Source: Brachypterus glaber | Taxonomy: Eukaryota > Arthropoda > Insecta > Coleoptera > Kateretidae | Length of the DNA: 64,000 bases | Assembly: GCA_958510825.1 (NCBI GenBank) | Contig: OY294052.1 | Location: forward strand, 3,121,816 to 3,185,815 | Reading direction: 5' to 3' | Part shown: positions 48,509 through 57,569 of the stretch, piece after piece | How positions within the stretch are numbered: the first letter of the stretch is position 1 | How the letters are laid out: each line of letters opens with the position of its first letter | Made by a program: the position numbers and the translations under genes | Notes under the pieces: generated by a model | The model's input: only the letters and a program-made list of their open reading frames with translations | Database searches by the model: none | Told to the model about the DNA's origin: nothing

Positions 48509-49297
48509 CTAATCTTCTCTTAAATCAGCATCTTCTAACTTACTATTATTTCTTCTAATTCTTACTTTATAAGTCAACTCACCAAGTTCGTCGCAACTTT
48601 GTTTTATCATATCGTGATGCACAAATAAAAAATCAGGATGGTTATATGCTTTACTTTCGTCTTCTAAATAAACTATAGGCGCTTTTAAACAAATATTTTC
48701 TTCACCGTTTTTTAGAAGAAAAATTTCGTAAAAAAACTCTTCAGTAGATTGAGTGTTTCCAAGTTGATATACAGCAAAAGTAACTCGACCTGTGTCTTTC
48801 AATAACTCGCATGTAAATCTAAATATATTATCGAATACAAAGAATACAACATAATAACTCTTATCTTCTAAGTTAATGAACGTTGCGGTTTTTAATACTT
48901 CCTCAGGTGAAAAATAAGAATTAGAAAAATGATGTTTTTTACAGTGCTCTAACAAATCACATTTAAGCAAATACTTATCACAGTTATCTGAAATTTTCAA
49001 AGGACACTGAGCCGTTGAGTAACTGCAGTTTTTTTCATGGATTCCTATTAAACTTCCTTTGGTCTTAAAACTGCAACTTTGGTAAAATCGACAGGGTATT
49101 GTTACCAGCGAATGAATGTTTTCCAGACTGAGGCATCTTTGTAGACTCTTGCGCTTTCCACAAGTTGCACATGTCACCAAGTACTTGAAGCAGTTGCTGC
49201 AGAAAACGTGGCCTCCAGCACACATTCCTATTGGTGGCAACACGTATAACGGACAGAAAGTGCATCTTAGTTGGAGAAGAATGTCCTTGTTACTCAT
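48509..49297 (-). CDS. SINA/SIAH-like RING E3 ubiquitin ligase, copy 1
   Basis: 262 aa in a single coding exon. Residues 12-46 form a RING finger with C12, C15, C26, H30, C33, C36, C43 and C46, containing VLPPIGMCAGGHVFCSNC as in SIAH proteins. Residues about 69-120 form the SIAH-type zinc region (IPCRFYQSCSF...H..NC...CPL...LLEHCKKHH). The rest is the substrate-binding C-terminal fold in divergent form. These proteins bind an E2 through the RING and ubiquitinate partners for proteasomal decay. The sequence departs from canonical SIAH, so the substrate is unknown. The ATG is preceded by a consensus acceptor (TTACAG then A). A GTAAGT donor 48 nt upstream suggests a 5' UTR intron at 49299-49346. 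An AATAAA signal lies at 48472-48477 on this strand. Confidence 0.9.
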   Translation of the reverse strand: MSNKDILLQLRCTFCPLYVLPPIGMCAGGHVFCSNCFKYLVTCATCGKRKSLQRCLSLENIHSLVTIPCRFYQSCSFKTKGSLIGIHEKNCSYSTAQCPLKISDNCDKYLLKCDLLEHCKKHHFSNSYFSPEEVLKTATFINLEDKSYYVVFFVFDNIFRFTCELLKDTGRVTFAVYQLGNTQSTEEFFYEIFLLKNGEENICLKAPIVYLEDESKAYNHPDFLFVHHDMIKQSCDELGELTYKVRIRRNNSKLEDADLRED

Positions 49298-49298
49298 T

Positions 49299-49346
49299 CT
49301 GTAAGTTTAACGAGTAAAAAAAACTTTAAATGATTCTCTAACTTAC
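49299..49346 (-). other. Candidate 48-nt 5' UTR intron of SINA-like copy 1
   Basis: GTAAGT at the 5' end and TTACAG at the 3' end, ending one base before the start codon. The other SINA-like gene has an acceptor in the same position. Confidence 0.55.
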
Positions 49347-51141
49347 TCTAAAGATAGTATACAGGGCCATTATTTTAAATGGTACACCTCCTGTAGGATA
49401 GTCATATTGTAATTTTTTTTTAGCTTTTTTTCTTCAAAATTATTAAAAAATTTAATATTTTGTGAATTTTCAGTGTCATTCTTACCGATTAAATTTCCCG
49501 AATCAGTAACATTAAAATTATTCAAAACTAAAGTAAAGCAAAATAAAACGCGCAAATATATAAAATAGGAAATCTGGAAATCTTGCCAGAAGACATTTGC
49601 AGGGTCGGCCTTGGCATTTCGGCTCCCTGAAGCAAGCCTTGACTTGGCGCCCCTACCACAAAAAATAAACATTAAAACAAAATTACGACTAAAAAAAAGG
49701 TCCTTGTCTCTAAAAATAAGATTTACCACTGATAATTATAATTTTTACAACTAAAGGTCCTCGCCTCTGAAATAACTGTTACCCCTAGCTGATCATTTTG
49801 ACAACTAAGAAAATAAAAATACGCCCCTCTAGACTGGGGCCCTAAAGCAGGGCGTTCACTTGATGCAAAGGCCGGCTCCGGACTTTTGGCGCACTCATCC
49901 ACTGAAAAACGCATGGACACGTGCGCGAAAATATTGTATTTTGAACTTTTAATATACTATTGCGGTGAAATGTGCAGCTTTATTTTTATGATATGTAATA
50001 ACCACATCTAAGCGCATATACACAGGCTCGCATAACAACATAGTACATAAGAATGCGATGCCGTGATTGGCTTGATGTGCCGCCATGTATCCTGTAAGCC
50101 AATCACGGCATCGCATTCTTATGTTTTATGTTCTTATGCAAGCTTCTGGATAGGCCTATAGGAAGGATCCAACGAAAAATATTCCAGCCTGATATAGCGA
50201 CGTGTATCTGGTTTAAAGTGTGCTTATCCACGCTTCTCTGAACAAGACAAACGAGTTTTGCAGACCTTTTTCGCCTGTGCGCTTCTGACTTTACAGTTTA
50301 TTTACACAGTCGACCGTGTAGACCTGAACTGACAAGGAACCGTGTTAAATTGTGTAAAAATGTGTAATATTAATACCGTTTTTCGGAAAATTTACACCAT
50401 TTTACACTCATAACCTTAAAACCCAAGGCTATTGGTAATAACAAAACAAAAAAAGTAAAAACGTACCTATTTCTTTAAAATCACAAGCACCACTATAAAC
50501 AAAGAACTTACACCTCTGGTGTAAGTTCTTTGACTATAAAGCATTTAATTGTTTTGTACCTCTTGGAAAGATGTTTACTGGCCCCTTCCAATTGATTTTC
50601 GTCCTAAATTAATCCATATTATAAATTATTTGGTACCTGGATAAGTAGTTTAGGCAAGGATTAACTATATACAATTTTAATTATCTGTAGATAGTTCCAA
50701 ATAACTGAATAAAGAAACAAATAAATTCAGATTTATACACAGAGGATCAAATATATTAAGTTATGTAAGTTTTTTAGCACATAATAAATTATAACAAATT
50801 ATGTAAAATAACATTTTACCAAACATATTGTAAATATTTTCATAACATAATATGTTACTTCATATTTTAATAATACATATATTCTGTTAAAATAACATAA
50901 TGTTGACAAAAAATGATGCATAAAACGTTACTAAAGCGCTCCAAAAATCACATAAACGATCATGTAAGAATACGTAATATCTTAAACCTAAAAATACAAG
51001 TAGAGTTACATAATATATGTCAAACTTAAAAATACAATAATACGTTATGTAATTTTACATAACTTATATGAATTGTGTAATTTATCTCTCTCTGGTGATG
51101 TACACAATTTTTTGTTTGGTAGTGATTTATTAAAGCAACTC
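49347..51141. other. Intergenic DNA between divergent SINA-like genes, first part
   Basis: Holds GC-rich transposon debris at about 49590-49885, the palindrome at 50031-50139, and a short AAAGAACTTACACC/GGTGTAAGTTCTTT hairpin at 50499-50531. No gene seen. Confidence 0.55.
50031..50139. mobile_element. Palindromic element (~109 bp)
   Basis: Arms contain AGAATGCGATGCCGTGATTG and CAATCACGGCATCGCATTCT, extending outward with weaker pairing. Confidence 0.8.
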
Positions 51142-51286
51142 AGGGAACGTTCAAGTATTACGTAACGCAAATTTTGATCATTTTGGACCCCCCCCGTAAC
51201 GCTATTTTCCTATACCATTAACATGGGCTTATCACGCCACAATGACCCCCCCCCTAGGAGCGTTACGTAATACTTAAACGTTCCCT
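51142..51286. mobile_element. AGGGAACGTTCAAGTATTAC MITE, copy 3
   Basis: 145-bp palindrome, inverted and highly similar to 19607-19757. Confidence 0.85.
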
Positions 51287-51892
51287 TAAGAAAAAACTGT
51301 GCGAGTTCTGCTTTGGAAATCGCTCTATACAATAAATGTAATTATAAAAAAACAAGTTTCATGACCTTTTAGCCTACCATCATAAGTTTTCTTTTCAACA
51401 AAACAGCGGATTTTTTCCCGGATAAAGAACTTGTTTTTTTTATTGTGCTTGCGGTAAAACCGTTTGGGTCGTTTTATGATAAATTTTCACACAGTTTTGG
51501 TTCTTTTAAAACTTTAATCTTACTTTATATTAAGCTGTACAGCAGCAAATGCTCGCGTGGAATAAACAAGTTTAGTGTACCTATTTGAAATGCTGCTATC
51601 TTTTCACTGACATTAAAAGGGGGTGCACTGCCAGAATTTTAATTTGATTGTATACAAACCTCTTTTGTTAATTAGTTAATTTTGAAGCTTTTGAATTAGC
51701 CTGGTTACTTTCTGTTCTCTACATTAGTCCTTTAGTGAATACGTGGTACATCTTTGATTAGGCAATTCGGGAAATTTTGGGCATTATTTTAAAGCATGCC
51801 CTGGGCAAAATAAAATTTTAGGACTTGATCCTACGTGCGTTACAATAGAAATAGCGTTGTAGCATTACCGACTAGAAAAGTTGGTTGGCATT

Positions 51893-51974
51893 ACTCTGCC
51901 TTGCTTAGCTGAAAGGTCCTATCTGTGTATGTTAAAACATTACAGATAGGACCTTTCAGCTTAGCGCGGCAGTA
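51893..51974. mobile_element. 82-bp hairpin element
   Basis: Arms contain AGCTGAAAGGTCCTATCTGT and ACAGATAGGACCTTTCAGCT around an 18-base loop. The ends ACTCTGCC/GGCAGT resemble the element at 57972. Confidence 0.8.
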
Positions 51975-52055
51975 CTGGTATACTACGTTATGGTGTCATA
52001 GAAGCCCAGAGAAGTTTCGTAGCTCAGAAAAATTTTGCGGGTGGAAACACCCGTT

Positions 52056-52139
52056 AGGAAACGTTCAAGTATTACGTAACGCAAATTGTACATTATTGTT
52101 ATTATGAATTTTGGTACAATTTGCCACTTGAACGTTCCT
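52056..52139. mobile_element. Short AGGAAACGTTCAAGTATTAC MITE, copy 4
   Basis: Left end as in the family, and right end CCACTTGAACGTTCCT. The interior is reduced to about 50 bp. Confidence 0.7.
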
Positions 52140-52441
52140 TTAATAAAATCGACCGAAAAATATATTTTTTGAATTTTCGGCTTAAGAATGTTATGAAACG
52201 TCTGTCTGTCTGTCGGTCTGTATGTAAACCTTTTTAAACTTTTGAACGGAATATCCGATTTGAAAAATGCTTTTACCAAACGGTTTAGGACATTTTCTAT
52301 TTACGTCACATCAAATATGGTTAACATTAGTGCAGGGCAAGTGGGGCAAAATGGACAAAAACTATAATTTTTAGCGATATCTCACTATTTATAGTACGAA
52401 TATATTTTTTTTGCATAAATGAAAATACTGTTTAATTACCG

Positions 52442-52951
52442 ACGAACTAATAACTCTTCTCTCTAGAATAGGCATTTCATTTATAAAAACTGAAAAAAAC
52501 GTAGCTAACATATACATTTGTCTGTCTTACTCGAACAGCTTTGTTCTAACAGACAACAATTTTATTGTTCAGGCCAGAATATACCTACTATTTATGGGAG
52601 GATTGGTGTAGTGGACTACCGCGTCGTACTTGACGAGTTTACTACTACCCAAAATAGCGTGAGTTCGATTCTCACCGGCGCCGATTTGCCTTTTTCAGTT
52701 AATTAATAATTGAAACTTGGCGAAGGCGTAAGTGAAGCGGACACTCCCTATAAATTGGTTCGAAAGTCAATTAAAGCCGGTGGTTCCCTCTAGTACTAGC
52801 CCACAAAAGTCCTGGACTTAATGCTTAATTAAGTAGAATAGTACGAGGTTAAACAAAATGTAAAATGTGGTTGTTTACAAACAAAACGAGATGTTGGCGA
52901 TACTTTATATTAACGGTATGCGTATTCTAGAGAGCAGAGTTGTTAGTTCGT
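52442..52951. mobile_element. MITE with 28-bp TIRs, copy 2, carrying a SINE
   Basis: Same ends and interior as 9242-9493, interrupted at 52594-52866 by a SINE. Confidence 0.82.
52594..52866 (+). mobile_element. tRNA-derived SINE, copy 3
   Basis: Head with GGTGTAGTGGACTACCGCG, B-box-like GAGTTCGATTCTC near 52661, and the same body, with GGGG missing from the CTGGACTTAGGGGATG block. Confidence 0.88.
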
Positions 52952-54459
52952 TGTTAATTACCTACAAAAACATATGCATTGCATAAAAATGTGCATATTA
53001 TGCAATCATTTTTACCGTAGGACTATTAGTTTTCGAGATATGGGCATTTTAATAAATTTTGGTATATTTTTAAATTTTTAATTAGATGTCAAATGTTGAC
53101 ACTAGTCATATTTCAATTATAGCTTAAATTAATTTCAATTAATTTTTCTTTTAATAAATTTCTAATAATGAAGCGGCAAAAAAAAATCCGATAAAGCTAC
53201 AAAGAAAAAACAAAAGGATATTGTTCAAAAATGCAGGAAAAGTGTAGTCAATTTGATATCTTATTTTATAAACTCCCTCATTTTTCCACCCGTCTAGAAA
53301 AGGTGCCCTTTTCACATTTTGTTTATTCCTTTACAGTGCTTTTTTATAGCTTTTTAAAAGGCTTTTTGATTTACCTATATTGTAGCGTTTTTTTTTTCAA
53401 TGTAAGCCTACCCAGACTATGACAGCCTTCATAGACTTAAAGTCTGGACTTACCTAAGGTTATAAATAGTAGGTAATATTTTTAAATTAAATACTTTTCA
53501 GCAATTTGTTATTTGGTTTAAAACACCCTTAATTAGGCACACCTGCATGTAATTTAAGCTTTAAATCTGAATATAATTAACATAGGTGAAAAGATTTTAG
53601 AATTTTAAAACTTTTTAGATTAACCCCTGTATTGTTTACGTTAATCATCCCTGTTTTTCTAGAGGGGATGTTAATCTTTACTTTTCAATATAACTAAAGA
53701 AAGATTTAAATTCAATTCAGTGTTAAACTTAAGTTTAAGAAGAAAATTTTAATCAAATTTAAGTTACCACTAAAAGTGGTAAATAAGTGGTATAAATCTT
53801 TAAGGTAAAATTTATATTTAGTGTTTGTGGTGTTAGTTTATAATTATGTGCTGACTTGTTATGTTCTCCATTTTAATAAAATTCCTGGAAATAACTTTAG
53901 ATAGAATGGTAAATATTTATTTTACACTGAGATATCCAGTTTCATATTTTTACTTTCGGACATATGTTTTTTGTTGGTTATTCATGTTTTGTAATATGGA
54001 ATTATCCCCTTCATTTTTTGCCAAAGGACTCCAAACACCGTGTATATTAATCATAAAAATAAAAATACTGCTGCTAATAAAATAATATTTCTATTCGTGT
54101 ACAAACTACATGTAATCAAAGAAACTGAATGTGACATCTAAGAGACATTAAAAGGGCTGCGGACGTGTTTTGTAGACTCACCTATTCGTTTACTATTTTA
54201 TTTTGACCTTATCTGGCATACAAATTGCGTCTTTATAAAATGTACCCTAGTAAACAACAAAATGTGAAGTAATCTTTCTCTTAAGCCAATATTTTACAAG
54301 TTCTAGTATAAGCTTATAAGAGAGAATAAAGAAAGAAAGGACACCGCGTTTTTGGGTCCAAGTTCTAACTCGGTCAGTTTCAAGATACAACCTAAAATAT
54401 GCACTAAGGGTTTGTTACCATATTAAATACTGAACCACTGTATGAATGCGAAAAAAAAA
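52952..54459. other. AT-rich intergenic DNA, no gene seen
   Basis: Contains a small inverted pair (AACCCCTGTATTG..., about 53620-53680). Several short frames show no protein character. Confidence 0.5.
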
Positions 54460-54710
54460 GGATTCCTTGGACCAAGGACATGAGTTTTTCGATTTGTTTA
54501 AAGCCATATTCTCTTGTTCCAAGGCTAGCATTTCTTTGAACTAAAGTTAATGTTCTTAAATTAAGAGCACGGGTTTTTGAATTAAAATCCGTGCTCTTTA
54601 TTCAAGGACATTGACTTTGGTTCAAAGAAATTCAAGCCTTGAAACAAGAGAATATTAATTTGAAAATATCGAAGACATGTGTCTTTGGTTCAAGGAATCC
54701 TAAAATTGTA
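54460..54710. mobile_element. Palindromic MITE upstream of SINA-like copy 2
   Basis: GGATTCCTTGGACCAAGGAC at the left and the complementary GTTCAAGGAATCC at the right, related to 24001-24145 with an extra inner palindrome (GAGCACGGGTTTTTGAAT). It ends about 60 bases before the start codon, so it occupies the proximal 5' region of that gene. Confidence 0.8.
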
Positions 54711-54739
54711 TTACTTTGATCCAAAAGAAATTAAGAACT

Positions 54740-54772
54740 GTAAGTATTTAAAATTTGTGTTTTTTTTTTCAG
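54740..54772 (+). other. Splice acceptor at the start codon of SINA-like copy 2
   Basis: A T-rich tract ending TTTCAG abuts ATG at 54773, and a GTAAGT lies at 54740-54745. The implied 33-nt intron is shorter than usual insect introns, so the true donor may lie further upstream. Confidence 0.45.
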
Positions 54773-55600
54773 ATGGCTGAAGATTCTTTAGAAAAAGTAA
54801 TCCTAATGGAAATGGAGTGTCAAATTTGTACAAACTACATATTTCCCCCGATCAGACAATGTGCAACAGGCCACAGTTATTGTTCCAATTGTTTTGAAAA
54901 AATTTCAAAATGCCCGCAATGTAGAGCACCGAAGAGCGTCGCCCGATGTTACACTTTGGAGAGAGTACACGCAAAGCTGATATTCCCATGTCTCTACAAA
55001 AGAGACGGCTGTGAGTTCTCGGCTATGGGATTGCTTATCAAAGACCACGAAATGTTTTGCGAATATGCCCCGAGACCCTGTCCTTTAAGGTTCAACAATG
55101 AATGTGGTTGGATGGGAAAAAGGTCAGAAATACCAGACCATTGCCGAGCCTCGCATCCTTACAATATATATTTTGAACCAAAACAAAAACTGGTCTCATC
55201 CGGATTTAGGGACGAATTCCTGAACCGACACTACTACATACTTTTTTCAGTGTATAACACATTATTTCGGTGTTCGTGGGATTTAAAAGAAGATGGTTGT
55301 ATGAGATTTGCTGTATATTATCTAGCGGTAAAACCTTCAACTGAAAATAGGTTTTCGTATGAAATTTCTTTTATGAAAGAGGATACAAATAGGGAGATGG
55401 TTGGGTTCAGAGCCCCCTGTGCCCATCTCGAAAAAGATAATCAAAGATTTTTAGGAAAAAATTATTTTATGGCTAATTATGAAATGATTAAGAGATACTG
55501 CAACAAAAATGGAGATTTAAATTATATGGTTAAAATATATGATAATGATTGTGATTCTTATTTTTTAAAACAATTTTTTGAATTATCGGTAGAAAAATAA
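54773..55600 (+). CDS. SINA/SIAH-like RING E3 ubiquitin ligase, copy 2
   Basis: 275 aa, one coding exon. The ATG at 54773 (MAEDSLEKVI) is chosen over an upstream in-frame ATG at 54755, because the latter lies in an intron-like pyrimidine tract ending in CAG. The RING finger spans residues 16-50 (CQIC, CATGHSYCSNC, CPQC). A SIAH-type zinc region follows (FPCLYKRDGCEF...H..FC...CPL...CGW...HCRASH, about residues 73-125), then a divergent substrate-binding domain ending near residue 265. The likely role is ubiquitin ligation with unknown substrate. It is paralogous to the gene at 48509, divergently oriented about 5.4 kb away. Sequence similarity is clear in the RING and patchy afterwards, so the duplication is old. 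AATAAA overlaps the stop region. Confidence 0.92.
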   Translation: MAEDSLEKVILMEMECQICTNYIFPPIRQCATGHSYCSNCFEKISKCPQCRAPKSVARCYTLERVHAKLIFPCLYKRDGCEFSAMGLLIKDHEMFCEYAPRPCPLRFNNECGWMGKRSEIPDHCRASHPYNIYFEPKQKLVSSGFRDEFLNRHYYILFSVYNTLFRCSWDLKEDGCMRFAVYYLAVKPSTENRFSYEISFMKEDTNREMVGFRAPCAHLEKDNQRFLGKNYFMANYEMIKRYCNKNGDLNYMVKIYDNDCDSYFLKQFFELSVEK

Positions 55601-55653
55601 ATAAAATTATGTTTATTATGTATTGTTTTTTTTGCGTGGAAGATAAAAATGTA

Positions 55654-55848
55654 TTATCCAATACATACAGATAATAAGACAATTACCAGCTTTATTTTAA
55701 ATAGATAAACTCAATAATAACACCCGCGTGGTTTTTACTTTATTGAGTGGATAATTATTTATTTTACCCACTCAACTGTCACTGGTCAAGGTTAATTTTC
55801 TCATGGGCAATATCTTACTTTAACCACTAGTACCATAAATAACTATTA
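55654..55848 (+). repeat. Dispersed repeat with hairpin, copy 3 (internally deleted)
   Basis: Matches both ends of 42847-43180 but lacks the middle, including one hairpin arm. Confidence 0.75.
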
Positions 55849-56654
55849 AGTCATTTATTTGTCTTTATTTAAATTTTATACAATTATTTAACAACATTTT
55901 AAGAGGAGTATTTAATAATTATGCTTTTATTATATTATATTATGATTATAATCATTCCATTCATGAACATGCAATACCTCCTAACTGACATTTTTGACCA
56001 GTACCTCCTAACTACATATAGTTTGCAATATAAGCTAGAATAGCTTAAATGTAAGACCAACACATCTTTAGGGGCAATAATTAACCTTACACCACTTTAT
56101 TTATATTGCTATAAATATTAAAAATAAAAACAGCAACTCAAAGAACTGTTTTTCGTCGCTGAAAATTTCTCATTTCATACTTATGTGTATGAAAAAGTCC
56201 ACATCATTTAATGCATGAGTATTGAATGTATGAAAGTCCACATCATTTAATGCAAAAGATAATTTCATATTGTCACACTTTCTTCATATAGGGTTAACAT
56301 ACAAAGATTGTATGGATGTGCCATTTTAGTGTTTTCGAGCATATTTATTGCCTAACTTTTTGTATATTTAAACTGTATTTGTTTGGAATGCAATAAATAT
56401 TATTATTATTATTATTATGTGTTTTAGTATGGTATTTAATAATAGTCTCAATTTTAATTAAAACAACTAAAGTAAAAAAAACGCATTTTTAAAAATACAC
56501 AACTTATATTGTTCACGTTTCCATTACATCAGGATGCGGGAGAATATATAAAGTTCCCCAGGGGGCAATTGTATTAAAAATAATTTATTTACCACCAATA
56601 TTCCTAATTAAAAAAATTATTTTTTCTTCAATCGTACTAAATCGTTCATATTTT
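55849..56654. other. AT-rich intergenic DNA, no gene seen
   Basis: Two near-tandem GTCCACATCATTTAATGCA units lie at about 56197-56253, with a short (ATT)n near 56400. Confidence 0.5.
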
Positions 56655-57215
56655 ATAACTGAACACACTATTTTTTTACAGTAAAAAAAAATGAGTTCAT
56701 TGTTGTACGCCGTAAAAAAACCACCACTGGCGGCAGCACTCTTTGATTGCGATGACAGCCATACTTCAAACTTGTTTGTTTATTATGTAAACAGGTGGTT
56801 GACTCGAGATTCTGTGCAAAAACCTTGTGTGAAATTGATTAAAAATGATTTAAGAAGAATATATGGTTTATACACCTACAAATCTCTCCGAAATTGCAAA
56901 TGCTACATTAGATAAGTTACCATCGAAATCACGAAAAGTGTACGATTTAGCCTACGAAAAAAATTTAAAATGAGCTAAAAGGTTTAAGTTTATTTCGAAA
57001 GGGTGTTATTGGCCTATTTTAATAAAAAAATATACTTTATTACTGAATAAATTAAATTCAAAAATTAATATTTAAAAAAATATATATAGGATGGTTGAAG
57101 AAAAAATAGTATGTTTCACTCAGAGGAAAAGTGTTTTTTTACTCGTCTGTAGTTTCCGGACTCCGATTTGCGTCGTCCGTAAATTCTACAGACTAGTAAA
57201 AAAAGCTCTTAGTAA
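56655..57215 (+). repeat. Dispersed repeat, copy 2 (empty site for the ribozyme array)
   Basis: Matches 26553-27019 plus 28061-28165 without the 1-kb hammerhead insert. The junction reads GAAAAAATAGTATGTTTCACT at about 57099-57119. It is probably itself a non-autonomous transposon, because a palindromic TTCCGGACTCC..GTCGTCCGTAA patch lies at its end. Confidence 0.75.
56863..56973 (+). CDS. Small frame with LPSKSRKVYDLAYEKNLK, possible transposase N-terminus remnant
   Basis: 36 residues, MVYTPTNLSEIANATLDKLP followed by SKSRKVYDLAYEKNLK and a stop. The pattern LPxKSRxxYxxAYxxF is reminiscent of the N-terminal region of tyrosine-recombinase/Crypton-related or similar insect transposon proteins, but this is from memory of a motif and is not certain. 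The other copy of the repeat keeps TLDK.PSKSRKVYDLAYEKNLK but lacks the ATG and has a frame change. An overlapping 74-residue frame (56691-56915) has no recognisable content. Confidence 0.25.
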   Translation: MVYTPTNLSEIANATLDKLPSKSRKVYDLAYEKNLK

Positions 57216-57569
57216 AACAATATAGTATTTTTGGAGATTAAACTGTACTCTTATGCCCTAGTTACCTTTTATTTGTGACGATTAAAATTATATTTGCCAT
57301 AAATATATTTTTTTCTCGGTGTAATAACGGTTGTTTTGCAAAATTGTTATCAAAAATCGATTTACCAAAACAGTAGTAAAATTATTATATTTTATTCAAA
57401 TGCAATGCCGTTGCTAATCGATAAGTTATAGGCTATAATTTATAGCCGATATACAATTATTTATAGCTGATATACAATTATTTAAATCATTTACACTATA
57501 AATATAAATTAGCCACCAGCGACAATATTCTACATCTTTAAAAATATACCAGGCACCTTTTTTATAAAT

